From: Paenibacillus hemerocallicola
Lineage (GTDB): Bacteria > Bacillota > Bacilli > Paenibacillales > NBRC-103111
Direction: 5' to 3'
Assembly: GCF_006265175.1 (NCBI RefSeq)
Contig: NZ_VDCQ01000043.1
Coordinates: 1-64,000 of the forward strand
DNA length: 64,000 nt
Each line of letters begins with the position of its first letter. The first letter of the stretch is position 1. Below the pieces are notes generated by a model, which worked only from the letters and a program-made list of their open reading frames with translations, was not told the DNA's origin and ran no database searches. Shown piece after piece: positions 8,293 to 17,773 of this stretch. The position numbers and the translations under genes are program-made.

Positions 8293-10797
8293 ATGTTAGG
8301 ACTCGTAAAAAAAATATTTGGCGATACCAATGATCGTGAAATCAAACGCCTGATGAAGACGGTCGAAGTCATCAACGGGCTGGAACCGGAACTAAAGCCT
8401 TTAACGGACGAGCAGCTCCGGGATAAAACCGGGGAGTTCCGTTCGAGACTCGAGCAGGGCGAAGAGCTGGACGATCTGCTTCCGGAGGCGTTCGCCGTCG
8501 TGCGGGAAGCTTCTTTGCGCACATTGGGCAAAAGGCATTACGACGTACAGCTGATCGGCGGAATGGTGCTTCATGAAGGCAAAATTGCCGAGATGAGAAC
8601 CGGGGAAGGCAAGACGCTCGTAGGCACTCTTCCCGTTTATTTGAACGCGCTGCTCGGTAAAGGCGTCCACGTCGTGACGGTCAATGAATACTTGGCCGCA
8701 CGGGACAGTGCCGAGATGGGGAGAATTTACGAATTCCTGGGCATGACGGTCGGCGTCAATCTGAACAGTCTGTCTCATCACGATAAGCAGGCGGCTTACG
8801 CGTGCGACGTTACGTACGGGACGAACAATGAGTTCGGCTTCGATTATTTGCGCGACAATATGGTGCTTTACAAAGAGCAGATGGTTCAGCGGCCGCTCTA
8901 TTTCTCCGTTATCGACGAAGTCGACTCGATTCTTGTCGATGAAGCTCGGACGCCTCTTATTATTTCCGGACAAGCTGCCAAATCGACGGATCTGTACTAC
9001 TCCGCCGATCGTTTCGTGAAGCGTCTGACCGCGGAGGAAGACTATGTGGTCGATATTAAAGTGCGTTCGGTCAACTTGACCGAAGCCGGGGTGGCCAAAG
9101 CGGAGAAAACGTTCGGCATCGAGAACTTGTACGACCATGCCAACGTTACGCTTAACCATCATCTTACCCAAGCGCTGAAGGCGCATGTCATTATGAAGCG
9201 CGACGTCGATTACGTCGTTCAAGAGGAAGAAGTCATCATCGTCGACGAATTTACCGGACGTCTAATGGTCGGTCGCCGCTATAGCGACGGCTTGCACCAA
9301 GCGATCGAAGCGAAAGAGCAGCTGAAGGTGCAAAACGAAAGCATGACTCTTGCCACTATTACGCTGCAAAACTACTTCCGGATGTACCGCAAGCTATCCG
9401 GTATGACCGGTACGGCGAAGACGGAAGAGGAAGAGCTCAAGAAAATTTACGGGCTCGAGGTAGTCGTCGTGCCGACGAACAGGCCCATGATCCGTAACGA
9501 TGCGCCGGATGTCGTATACAAAAGCGTGAACGGTAAATTCAAAGCGGTAGTGGAACAAATCGTGGAGTCCCACAAGAATGGACAACCGGTTCTTGTCGGT
9601 ACCGTATCCATCGAGAATTCCGAGCGTTTGTCGGACATGCTGAAGAAAAAGGGCATCCAGCATAAGGTATTGAATGCGAAGCACCATGCGGAGGAAGCCG
9701 AAATCGTCTCGAGAGCGGGTCAGCACGGCGCGGTAACGATCGCGACGAACATGGCCGGACGCGGAACGGACATTGTGCTGGGAGAAGGAGTTCCGAACCT
9801 CGGCGGGCTGCATATTATAGGTACGGAGCGGCATGAAAGCCGCCGGATCGACAATCAGCTTCGCGGACGCGCAGGTCGCCAAGGCGACCCGGGTTCGTCG
9901 CAGTTTTACTTGTCGATGGAAGATGAGCTGATGCGCCGATTTGGCGCGGAGAACATCATGGGCATGATGGAGCGGATCGGATTCGAGGAAGATCAGCCGA
10001 TCGAGAGCAAGCTCATTACAAAGGCGATCGAGTCGGCGCAAAAGCGGGTGGAGGGCAATAACTTCGACACGCGGAAAGTCGTCCTGCAGTATGACGACGT
10101 CATGAATCAACAGCGCGAAATCATTTACAAGCAGCGCCGCGAGGTGTTGGAGCACGAGAACATTAAAGAAATTACGCTCGATATGATTATGCCTGTCATC
10201 GAACGGATCGTTAAGGCGCATACTCCAGACGATCAGGTGCCGGAAGAGTGGGACTTGGCCGCGATTGCGGAGTATGCCAACTCGACTTTCCTGCACGAAG
10301 GTCAGCTGACGGCGGATGAGCTGTGGGCGAAGGAACGTGAAGAGATCGTCGAACACGTACAAAGCCTTGTGAAGAAGCTGTACGATCAACGCGAGCAAGA
10401 TATGGGCGAAGAGACGATGCGCGAATTCGAGAAGGTCGTCGTGCTGCGTGCAGTAGACAGCAAGTGGATGGACCACATCGATGCGATGGAGCAGCTGCGC
10501 CAGGGCATTCATCTCCGTGCATATGGGGGAACAGATCCGCTTCGCGAGTATCAATTCGAAGGCTTCGAGATGTTCCAGGAAATGATCGAGAGCATTCGAG
10601 AAGAAGTGGCCAAGTACATTATGAAGGCCCATGTCGAGTCGAATCTGGAGCGTCAAGCCGTGGCCGAAGGCCAGGCCGTCGACCCGAAGATTGAAGCGGA
10701 AGGCAAGCAGCCGGCCAAGGCCGAGGATAAAGTCGGCCGCAACGATCCGTGCCCATGTGGAAGCGGCAAAAAATTCAAGCAGTGCCACGGCAAATAA
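8293..10797 (+). CDS. secA: Preprotein translocase ATPase SecA
   Basis: 834 residues. Walker A is [10 protein letters not shown] and the DEAD-type motif is [33 protein letters not shown] and [15 protein letters not shown] form the second helicase domain. The C-terminus is the SEC-C zinc finger [14 protein letters not shown]. SecA drives proteins through SecYEG using ATP. ATG 8293 follows GAAAGGGG; the upstream in-frame ATG at 8251 lacks a ribosome site. The gene is followed by a hairpin and then prfB, the same neighbour as in B. subtilis. Confidence 0.99.
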   Translation: MLGLVKKIFGDTNDREIKRLMKTVEVINGLEPELKPLTDEQLRDKTGEFRSRLEQGEELDDLLPEAFAVVREASLRTLGKRHYDVQLIGGMVLHEGKIAEMRTGEGKTLVGTLPVYLNALLGKGVHVVTVNEYLAARDSAEMGRIYEFLGMTVGVNLNSLSHHDKQAAYACDVTYGTNNEFGFDYLRDNMVLYKEQMVQRPLYFSVIDEVDSILVDEARTPLIISGQAAKSTDLYYSADRFVKRLTAEEDYVVDIKVRSVNLTEAGVAKAEKTFGIENLYDHANVTLNHHLTQALKAHVIMKRDVDYVVQEEEVIIVDEFTGRLMVGRRYSDGLHQAIEAKEQLKVQNESMTLATITLQNYFRMYRKLSGMTGTAKTEEEELKKIYGLEVVVVPTNRPMIRNDAPDVVYKSVNGKFKAVVEQIVESHKNGQPVLVGTVSIENSERLSDMLKKKGIQHKVLNAKHHAEEAEIVSRAGQHGAVTIATNMAGRGTDIVLGEGVPNLGGLHIIGTERHESRRIDNQLRGRAGRQGDPGSSQFYLSMEDELMRRFGAENIMGMMERIGFEEDQPIESKLITKAIESAQKRVEGNNFDTRKVVLQYDDVMNQQREIIYKQRREVLEHENIKEITLDMIMPVIERIVKAHTPDDQVPEEWDLAAIAEYANSTFLHEGQLTADELWAKEREEIVEHVQSLVKKLYDQREQDMGEETMREFEKVVVLRAVDSKWMDHIDAMEQLRQGIHLRAYGGTDPLREYQFEGFEMFQEMIESIREEVAKYIMKAHVESNLERQAVAEGQAVDPKIEAEGKQPAKAEDKVGRNDPCPCGSGKKFKQCHGK

Positions 10798-10845
10798 TCC
10801 GTTTGCCGCGCTGCCTACTATAAACTGCGCAAGCAGGTTTTGGAG

Positions 10846-10873
10846 AGCCCCCTAAGCAAGGGGGCTTCCCTTT
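10846..10873 (+). terminator. Terminator-like hairpin between secA and prfB
   Basis: Perfect stem AGCCCCCT / AGGGGGCT with loop AAGCA, followed by the weak tract TCCCTTT. It may only partly terminate, leaving some read-through into prfB. Confidence 0.6.
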
Positions 10874-10915
10874 GCCGAAACAAGCTGTTAATAAACTTTA
10901 GAGGTGATCGTAATT

Positions 10916-12032
10916 ATGTTGGAAGCGGACGTAAAACAAGATTTGCGAGAAGTGGCAAAACGTATCCAAGACCTTAGGGGGTCTCTTTGACTTAGATCTC
11001 AAGCTGGAGCAAATCGCCAACTTCGAAGAGAAGATGGCCGCGCCCGACTTCTGGGACGACAATGAGAAGGCGCAAAAATTGATCGGCGAGATGAATGCGG
11101 TCAAATCGGTCGTCGACGAGTTCCAAGGACTCGCCTCCGCATATGACGATATTGAGGTCATGCTGGAGCTGGCCGAAGAAGAGGGCGACGACAGTATGGC
11201 GGCGGATCTGACCGCCAGCATCCGGGAGCTGCATGCGAAGCTGCAGAGCTTCGAGCTGCAGCTGCTGCTCAACCAGCCGTACGACAAATACGACTGCATT
11301 CTCGAGCTTCACCCTGGCGCTGGCGGCACGGAGTCCCAGGACTGGGCGGACTTGCTGCTGCGCATGTATCGCCGTTACGCGGAGAAACAGGGCTTCAAGG
11401 TCGAGGTGCTCGACTACTTGCCGGGTGACGAAGCCGGCGTCAAAAGCGTGACGCTGTCCATTAAAGGGCACAATGCGTACGGCTACTTGAAAACGGAAAA
11501 AGGCGTACACCGGCTGGTCCGCATCTCGCCGTTCGATGCTTCCGGCCGCAGGCATACTTCGTTCGTATCGTGCGACGTCGTTCCGGAGATCGAGGAGGAT
11601 GTGGAGGTCGAAATCCGCACGGAGGATTTGAGAGTCGATACCTACCGTGCCAGCGGCGCCGGCGGTCAGCACGTCAACCGGACCGAATCGGCCGTGCGCA
11701 TTACGCACATTCCGAGCGGAATCGTCGTTGCATGCCAATTGGAACGGTCGCAAATCCAAAACCGCGAGCGCGCGATGAAAATGCTCCGGTCGAAGCTGTA
11801 CGAGAAGAAGCTGGAGGAGCAGGCCAAGCATCTTGCCGAAATTCGCGGAGAGCAATCCGATATCGCCTGGGGCAGCCAAATCCGATCTTACGTATTCCAC
11901 CCGTATAGCATGGTGAAGGATCACAGAACCCAGGCCGAGACGGGAAATGTGCAGGCCGTCATGGACGGGGAGATCAATCCTTTTATCGATGCATACTTGC
12001 GGCAGCAAATAAAACCGGAATCAGCTTCATAA
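10916..12032 (+). CDS. prfB: Peptide chain release factor 2 (programmed +1 frameshift)
   Basis: The 5' part (ATG 10916, 24 codons) ends in an in-frame TGA at 10988-10990. A +1 shift at CTTTGAC joins it to a 347-codon frame ending at 12032, for about 371 residues. The catalytic motif GGQ is present ([15 protein letters not shown]), and the stop-codon-recognition domain precedes it. RF2 releases peptides at UGA and UAA; low RF2 favours the frameshift, so the gene regulates itself. Ribosome site GAGGTGAT precedes the ATG. A gene finder without frameshift handling would wrongly start it at 11034. Confidence 0.98.
10976..10991 (+). promoter_or_regulatory. prfB programmed frameshift site
   Basis: AGGGGG (10976-10981) acts as the internal Shine-Dalgarno-like stimulator, TCT follows, and then CTT TGA C (10985-10991) is the slip site. 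Spacing and sequence match the classical RF2 site. Confidence 0.96.
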
Positions 12033-12050
12033 TTATTCGGGGGAACGTTT

Positions 12051-12077
12051 ATCCTACACATAGTGTAGGATTTTTTT
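12051..12077 (+). terminator. Terminator of prfB
   Basis: Perfect 9-bp stem ATCCTACAC / GTGTAGGAT with loop ATA, followed by a run of T. Confidence 0.92.
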
Positions 12078-12141
12078 CCTTCCTGCTGTCCGTCAAGCCA
12101 TGCCTCCGACTTGGAGGCATCATGAATCGAGGAGGGTGTCG

Positions 12142-13011
12142 ATGCGCCGCAAACATCCCGCCATACGGATCGGAAGTCCGCTGCACCAGGCGATCGAGTA
12201 CGGGCTGCTGCTGGCAGGCTGCCTGGCTATAGCGCTCAGCTTCAACTTTTTCCTGAATCCGAATCAAATCGCCTCCGGCGGAGTGGCCGGCATCTCCACC
12301 ATCATCCAGCAATTGTTCAGCATCGAGCCGGCCGTTATGCAATGGGTGCTCAACATCCCTTTGTTTATTTTGGGCATGCTCTTCCTGGGCGGCCAATTCG
12401 GGCTGAAGACGGCGGTTGCTTCCGTCGTGCTGCCTTTGTTCGTTCTGCTGACCCGCGACCTCGGTCCGCTTACGACGAACGCGCTGCTTGCCACCATCTA
12501 TGGAGGCATCGGAATCGGGGCCGGACTCGGCATCGTATTTCGCGGCAGAGGCTCGACCGGCGGGCTGGACTCGGCGGCCCAGCTCATTCACAAATGGACC
12601 GGAGTCGGCTATGGAATTGCCGTAGCCATGCTGGACGGAGCGGTTATACTGGCGGCCGGCATCGTATTCTCGCCGGAGAAGGCGCTTTATGCGCTGATCG
12701 GTCTGTTCGTAACGACGAAAACGATCGATATCGTACAGATCGGATTCCGGTACTCCAAAGTCGCTTTCATTATGACCAAGGAGATGGAAGCCATCCGCGA
12801 CGCGATCCTGTTCGAGCTCGATCGGGGATTGACCCTTCTGGACGGCCGAGGCGGTTACACCGGGGAAGATCGCCCGACGCTGATGGTGGTCGTCAGCCAA
12901 ACGGAGGTTACCCGATTGAAGACGATTGTGAGGTCCGTCGACCCGAACGCTTTTATCATTTTGACCGATGCGCACGAAGTTCTGGGGGAAGGGTTCAAGC
13001 TGCACGGGTGA
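12142..13011 (+). CDS. YitT family membrane protein (DUF161 + DUF2179)
   Basis: About 289 residues. Five or six hydrophobic helices in residues 15-200 contain GVAGISTIIQQLF and GIGAGLGIVFRGRGSTGGLD, typical of the YitT membrane domain. The C-terminal 80 residues form the soluble DUF2179 part (GLTLLDGRGGYTGEDRP). The function of the family is not established. ATG 12142 follows GAGGAGGG; the frame extends upstream without a ribosome site. B. subtilis has a YitT-type gene (yvjA) at the same place after prfB, so this is probably its orthologue. The arginine cluster follows. Confidence 0.88.
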   Translation: MRRKHPAIRIGSPLHQAIEYGLLLAGCLAIALSFNFFLNPNQIASGGVAGISTIIQQLFSIEPAVMQWVLNIPLFILGMLFLGGQFGLKTAVASVVLPLFVLLTRDLGPLTTNALLATIYGGIGIGAGLGIVFRGRGSTGGLDSAAQLIHKWTGVGYGIAVAMLDGAVILAAGIVFSPEKALYALIGLFVTTKTIDIVQIGFRYSKVAFIMTKEMEAIRDAILFELDRGLTLLDGRGGYTGEDRPTLMVVVSQTEVTRLKTIVRSVDPNAFIILTDAHEVLGEGFKLHG

Positions 13012-13078
13012 GCTTGTAAAACCTATTGCAGTGACGGAAAATATTCCGTATGATCGATGAAGGGCGTTTAAAAAAGAG

Positions 13079-13096
13079 ATTGAATTTTTATTCTCT
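13079..13096 (-). promoter_or_regulatory. ARG box (ArgR/AhrC operator) on the argC promoter
   Basis: The minus strand of 13079-13093 reads GAATAAAAATTCAAT, which matches the second part of the B. subtilis AhrC/ArgR consensus CATGAATAAAAATKCAAK at all 15 positions. It covers the -35 element and the spacer, so arginine-bound repressor would block RNA polymerase. Confidence 0.75.
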
Positions 13097-13108
13097 TGAT
13101 TGTATAAT
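13080..13108 (+). promoter_or_regulatory. Promoter of the arginine cluster
   Basis: TTGAAT (13080-13085), 17-bp spacer, TATAAT (13103-13108), giving a leader of about 60 nt before argC. Confidence 0.85.
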
Positions 13109-13174
13109 GATGCATATGTTTTAAGGGACGGCATCATCGGGATGAGCGAGTTTCAACATGGGGGAGGGTTTGCC

Positions 13175-14224
13175 ATGAGCGGCAAATTGCGTGCGGCTAT
13201 CGTAGGTTCGACCGGCTACGGTGGCGTGGAATTGATCCGGCTGCTGCTGCAGCATCCGGAGGTGGACATTGCGTCGGTCATTTCGTCTTCCAACGCAGGG
13301 GCTTTATACGCCGAAGGATATCCGCATTTATCGGAAATTATTACGGATCGGCTGGAAGCGATCGATGTAGAAGCGATGAAGGGCAAGGCCGATGTCGTAT
13401 TTTTGGCGACGCCGCATGGGGTCAGTACGGAACTGTCTCCGAAGCTTGTCGAGGCTGGCTTGAAGGTAATAGACGTATCGGGCGATCTGCGGCTGAAGCG
13501 GGGAGACGTATACGAGAAATGGTATAAACATAAGCCTGCCGACCCGGCGTATTTGGAGCGCGCGGTGTACGGCTTGTGCGAGGTGTTCGGCAGCGACGTG
13601 TTGGGGGCGGATCTGATCGCCAACCCGGGCTGCTTCCCGACCGCTACTGCACTCGGCTTGGTGCCGCTTCTGGCCGAAGGCTGGATCGATGCGGAGACAA
13701 TCGTATCCGACGCGAAGACGGGCGTTTCCGGAGCGGGACGCGGTCTCGGACTGTCGTACCATTATTCGGAGATCAACGAGAACACGCTCGCTTATAAAGT
13801 AAATCGTCACCAGCATACGCCGGAAATCGAGCAGACGCTTAGCCGGGTAGCCGGACAACAGGTAACGATGACGTTCACGACGCATTTGCTGCCGATGACC
13901 CGGGGCATTTTGGTGACGAGCTACGCGAAGCTGACCCAAAAAAGGACGGACGAGGAAGTGCTCGACCTGTTCCGGAATTATTATGAAGGGCGCCGGTTTG
14001 TACGCATCCGTCCCGCTGGAAAATGGCCTGCGACGAAGGAAGTGCTCGGTTCCAACTATTGCGATATCGGCGTTTCCGTAGACGAGCGGACGAACAGAGT
14101 GACGGTAATCTCGGTTATCGACAACCTGGTGAAGGGCGCTGCCGGTCAGGCGGTGCAGAACTTGAACCTGATGATGGGCTGGGACGAAGGATTGGGCTTG
14201 GCGTTTACGCCAGTATACCCGTAA
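13175..14224 (+). CDS. argC: N-acetyl-gamma-glutamyl-phosphate reductase
   Basis: 349 residues. The Rossmann motif is AAIVGSTGYGGVELIRLL, and the catalytic Cys lies in LIANPGCFPTA; the end NLVKGAAGQAVQNLN is conserved. It reduces N-acetylglutamyl phosphate with NADPH to the semialdehyde, the third step to ornithine. ATG 13175 follows GGGGGAGGG; an upstream ATG at 13142 and the frame start at 13100 overlap the promoter region and are less likely. It is the first gene of a seven-gene arginine cluster. Confidence 0.97.
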   Translation: MSGKLRAAIVGSTGYGGVELIRLLLQHPEVDIASVISSSNAGALYAEGYPHLSEIITDRLEAIDVEAMKGKADVVFLATPHGVSTELSPKLVEAGLKVIDVSGDLRLKRGDVYEKWYKHKPADPAYLERAVYGLCEVFGSDVLGADLIANPGCFPTATALGLVPLLAEGWIDAETIVSDAKTGVSGAGRGLGLSYHYSEINENTLAYKVNRHQHTPEIEQTLSRVAGQQVTMTFTTHLLPMTRGILVTSYAKLTQKRTDEEVLDLFRNYYEGRRFVRIRPAGKWPATKEVLGSNYCDIGVSVDERTNRVTVISVIDNLVKGAAGQAVQNLNLMMGWDEGLGLAFTPVYP

Positions 14225-14330
14225 AGCACCCCAAAAAGTGGAGCTACGTAGCAAATGCCGAATACTTTCGGGAACGCCGGGGTTGGGCATGCATATAGCA
14301 TTGTTGAAGAAAGATGGTGATGGTTGCGGT

Positions 14331-15563
14331 ATGGCGCAGCATAACGAGTTTGTAGTAGTGGATAACGGTTCGGTTACGACACCGCTCGGCTTTCGGGCCG
14401 GAGGGCTGCATTGCGGTCTCAAGAAGACGCAGCGCAACGATTTGGGCGTCATCGTATGCGATGTCCCGGCTACGGCGGCGGGCGTATATACGCTCAACGC
14501 GTTCCAGGCGGCCCCGCTCAAGGTAACGAAGGAAAGCATCGCCGTGGAAGGCAAGCTGCAGGTCATGCTCGTCAACAGCGGCAATGCGAACGCCTGTACC
14601 GGCAAGCAAGGCGAAGACGATGCCCGGACCATGCGTGCGGAAGCGGCCCGGATGTTCGGCGTGCCGGATCATTACGTAGGCGTAACCTCAACCGGCGTCA
14701 TCGGCGAGCTGCTGAAGATGGACAAGGTAACGGCGGGCATCGCCGGCTTGCCTGCTCGGGTATCGGCCACGGATGAGGGCGGCGACCAATTCAGCCAAGC
14801 GATATTGACGACCGATCTGGTGAAGAAGACGATCTGCGTCCGGTTGACGGTCGAAGGCCGTACGGTACATATTGCGGGTGCGGCTAAAGGTTCGGGCATG
14901 ATCCATCCGAATATGGCGACTATGCTCGGCTTCCTTACGACCGATGCGGCAATTTCGTCGGCTGCGCTTCAAAAGCTGCTGAACGCGTCGACCGATACGA
15001 CGTTCAACATGATTACGGTTGATGGCGATACCAGCACGAACGATATGGTCGTCGCGATGGCGAGCGGCTTGGCCGGCAATGGCGAGCTCGGCGAAGGACA
15101 TCCCGATTGGGAAGCATTCGCGGCAGGGTTCCGTTATGTCGGAGAAGTGCTGGCGAAAGCGATTGCCCGCGACGGCGAGGGTGCGACGAAGCTGATCGAG
15201 GTGAGCGTCGTCGGAGCGGAGTCCGTTGAAGCGGCGCGCGCTTTCGCGAAGACGGTCATCGGGTCGAGTCTGGTGAAGTCGGCCTGCTTCGGCGCCGATG
15301 CCAATTGGGGGAGAATCATCGCCGCCGTCGGGCGGGCTGGTTATCCGGTCAATACGGAGACGGTGGACATCCGCTTGGGAGATATCGTAACACTCGAGCA
15401 GTCGCGTCCGGTTAAGTTTGACGAAGAGAAGGCAGCGGAATATTTAAAAGGCGATTTTGTTCTCATCCATGTCGATTTGCATATGGGCGGCAGCGGGGCT
15501 ACGGCTTGGGGCTGCGACCTGACCTATGATTACGTCCGCATTAACGCGGCATACCGGACTTGA
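14331..15563 (+). CDS. argJ: Bifunctional ornithine acetyltransferase / N-acetylglutamate synthase
   Basis: About 410 residues, the usual ArgJ size. The self-cleavage site is in GMIHPNMATMLGFL, where the Thr becomes the N-terminal nucleophile of the beta chain. ArgJ moves acetyl from acetylornithine back to glutamate, so no argA or argE is needed. The frame is open from 14238, but ATG 14331 with GGTGAT upstream gives the family N-terminus. The 106-nt gap after argC holds nothing I recognise. Whether it also uses acetyl-CoA (bifunctional form) cannot be seen from sequence. Confidence 0.95.
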   Translation: MAQHNEFVVVDNGSVTTPLGFRAGGLHCGLKKTQRNDLGVIVCDVPATAAGVYTLNAFQAAPLKVTKESIAVEGKLQVMLVNSGNANACTGKQGEDDARTMRAEAARMFGVPDHYVGVTSTGVIGELLKMDKVTAGIAGLPARVSATDEGGDQFSQAILTTDLVKKTICVRLTVEGRTVHIAGAAKGSGMIHPNMATMLGFLTTDAAISSAALQKLLNASTDTTFNMITVDGDTSTNDMVVAMASGLAGNGELGEGHPDWEAFAAGFRYVGEVLAKAIARDGEGATKLIEVSVVGAESVEAARAFAKTVIGSSLVKSACFGADANWGRIIAAVGRAGYPVNTETVDIRLGDIVTLEQSRPVKFDEEKAAEYLKGDFVLIHVDLHMGGSGATAWGCDLTYDYVRINAAYRT

Positions 15564-15638
15564 ACGATCGATCATAAGTAAGGGGCTGCGAATGGAAGAC
15601 AATCGCGGCTCCTTAGCAGGTAAAGGAGCACTTTTTTC

Positions 15639-16427
15639 ATGAGCGACGGCTGTTTTGTAATGAAATGCGGGGGGAGCACGCTCGCGGCGCTGCCCGACGC
15701 TTTTTTCCTCGATTTGAAGAAGCTGCAGGACGAAGGCACGATCCCGGTCATCGTTCACGGCGGGGGACCGGCTATTTCCGATACGCTTGGCAAGCTGGGG
15801 ATCGAAACGGAGTTCGTGAACGGCTTGCGCAAAACGAACGAAGCGGTGCTGGACGTAGTCGAGATGGTGCTCTCCGGCCAAATCAACAAAGAAATCGTCC
15901 GCAAAATCCAGCAGTCCGGGGCAAAGGCGCTCGGATTGTCCGGGGTAGACGGTCATTTGATCCAAGCTCAGCCCGTAGCCAACGCCGATGAGGTCGGCCT
16001 TGTCGGCGACGTGACCAACGTGAATGCGGCCATTATCCAAGGAATCGTCGATATGGGCTATATGCCGGTCATCGCGCCTGTCGGGCTCGGAGACAACGCC
16101 CAGCGCTACAACATCAACGCCGATACGGCCGCGGGAGCGGTAGCTTCGCATCTGGGCGTGGAACGGATGATCGTCGTTACGGACGTGCCCGGCATTATGA
16201 AAAACGTCGACGGCGAGAAGCGGGTTCTGCCGATCGTGACCGTTGCGGAAATCGAACAAATGATTGCCTGCGGCGACATCTATGGCGGGATGATCCCGAA
16301 GGTTCGCGCCGCAATCCAATGCATTCAAGGGCAAGTGCAGGAAGTCGTCATCGTAAACGGAACCGAGCCGGAAGTGCTGAGCAAAGTGCTGCGGGGCGAC
16401 AAGATCGGCACGCGCATTCAACGGTAG
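15639..16427 (+). CDS. argB: Acetylglutamate kinase
   Basis: 262 residues of the amino-acid kinase fold: VMKCGGSTL at the N-terminus binds phosphate, IPVIVHGGGPAIS is the glycine-rich loop, YNINADTAAGAVA and GGMIPKVRAA complete the active site. It phosphorylates N-acetylglutamate, the second step to ornithine. It lacks the N-terminal kinked helix of the arginine-inhibited hexameric type, so direct feedback by arginine is less likely (inference). ATG 15639 follows AAAGGAG. Confidence 0.96.
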   Translation: MSDGCFVMKCGGSTLAALPDAFFLDLKKLQDEGTIPVIVHGGGPAISDTLGKLGIETEFVNGLRKTNEAVLDVVEMVLSGQINKEIVRKIQQSGAKALGLSGVDGHLIQAQPVANADEVGLVGDVTNVNAAIIQGIVDMGYMPVIAPVGLGDNAQRYNINADTAAGAVASHLGVERMIVVTDVPGIMKNVDGEKRVLPIVTVAEIEQMIACGDIYGGMIPKVRAAIQCIQGQVQEVVIVNGTEPEVLSKVLRGDKIGTRIQR

Positions 16428-16496
16428 CCGAAACGGCTTCGGATTTGCTTGACGTTTTTATCGAACGGAATAAGAACCGAAATGGAGTGAGGACTT

Positions 16497-17687
16497 GTGA
16501 GCGAACAACAGAGCGCGCTGTTCCCGACGTATGCCAGATTCCCGATTACGCTTTTGAAAGGGGAAGGCAGCCGTCTTTGGGACGATACGGGCAAAGAGTA
16601 CCTCGATTTCGCCAGCGGACTGGCGGTAACGAACTTGGGCCACGTGCCGGAACGTGTCAAGGAAAAGCTCGTCGAGCAGCTTGGCGAGCTGTGGCACGTG
16701 AGCAACCTGTTCCATATCCCGAATCAGGAGAAGCTGGCCCGGTTGTTAGCCGACAATAGCTGCGCGGACGCCGTCTTTTTCTGCAACAGCGGGGCCGAAG
16801 CGAACGAGGCCGCAATCAAGCTGGCCCGCCGTTACAATGCCAAAGTACTCGGCAAGCAGCGCTATGAAATCATAACGTTCCATACTTCGTTCCACGGACG
16901 GACACTTGCTACACTGACGGCGACGGGGCAGGACAAGGTGAAGGAAGGCTTCCATCCGCTGCCGGAAGGGTTCGTATACGCCCCTTACAACGACGCGAAT
17001 GCGCTCAAGAGCTACGTGACCGACAAAACGTGCGCGATCATGCTCGAGCTGGTACAAGGCGAAGGCGGCGTAAATCCGGCAGACGCGGCGTTCGTGCAGG
17101 AAGCCGTACGGCTGTGCAAGGAGCACGATCTGTTGCTCATCGTCGACGAGATCCAGACCGGCATGGGCCGGACGGGCAAGCTGTTCGCCTATGAGCACTA
17201 CGGCATCGAGCCGGACATATTTACTTTGGCAAAAGGTCTCGCCAGCGGTTTTCCGATCGGGGCGATGCTGGGCAAGGCGAAGCTGCGCGATGCATTCTCC
17301 GCGGGCAGCCACGGCTCCACCTTCGGCGGAACGCCGATCGCTACGGCAGCCGGAATCGCCACGGTCGAAACGTTGGTCGAAGGCAAACTGCCGCAGCGGG
17401 CAGCGGAATTGGGAGACTATTTCGTAGCCCAGTTGAACGCCAAGCTGGGCAGCAATCCTCTCGTGAAGCAAATTCGCGGCAAAGGGCTCTTGATCGGCAT
17501 CGAGTGCACGCTGCCGGCATCGGAGTTCATTCCGGCCATTCATGAGGCGGGATTGCTGGTTACGGGTGCGGGGCCAAACGTGATCAGGCTGCTTCCGAAC
17601 TTGCTCGTTACCCGCGAGGACGCGGATAAAGGGATCGATATTATCGCCTCCGTGCTGGCTCAGAAAGCGGCGGCATCGGTCAAGTAA
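16497..17687 (+). CDS. argD: Acetylornithine aminotransferase
   Basis: 396 residues, class III PLP aminotransferase. The PLP lysine lies in FTLAKGLASGFPIGAM; IVDEIQTGMGRTG and FFCNSGAEANEAAIKLARR are family signatures. It converts N-acetylglutamate semialdehyde and glutamate to acetylornithine. GTG 16497 follows GGAGTGAGGA. It continues the argC-J-B-D order. Confidence 0.96.
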   Translation: MSEQQSALFPTYARFPITLLKGEGSRLWDDTGKEYLDFASGLAVTNLGHVPERVKEKLVEQLGELWHVSNLFHIPNQEKLARLLADNSCADAVFFCNSGAEANEAAIKLARRYNAKVLGKQRYEIITFHTSFHGRTLATLTATGQDKVKEGFHPLPEGFVYAPYNDANALKSYVTDKTCAIMLELVQGEGGVNPADAAFVQEAVRLCKEHDLLLIVDEIQTGMGRTGKLFAYEHYGIEPDIFTLAKGLASGFPIGAMLGKAKLRDAFSAGSHGSTFGGTPIATAAGIATVETLVEGKLPQRAAELGDYFVAQLNAKLGSNPLVKQIRGKGLLIGIECTLPASEFIPAIHEAGLLVTGAGPNVIRLLPNLLVTREDADKGIDIIASVLAQKAAASVK

Positions 17688-17731
17688 CAGATTGGAAATA
17701 TGGACAAAATTAACGATAAGACTTAACATAC

Positions 17732-17755
17732 GGGCGGTTTCATGCGAAATCGCCC
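17732..17755 (+). other. Intercistronic hairpin between argD and argF
   Basis: GGGCGGTTTC / GAAATCGCCC (one G-T pair) with loop ATGC, not followed by T. It may protect or process mRNA rather than terminate. Confidence 0.6.
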
Positions 17756-17773
17756 CGTCTGAGGGGGAGCACA

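Noticed and set aside
13328-14632. Long minus-strand frame over argC-argJ
   Set aside because: It is antisense to two clear enzyme genes, with no ribosome site or recognisable family, a usual effect of codon bias in GC-rich third positions.
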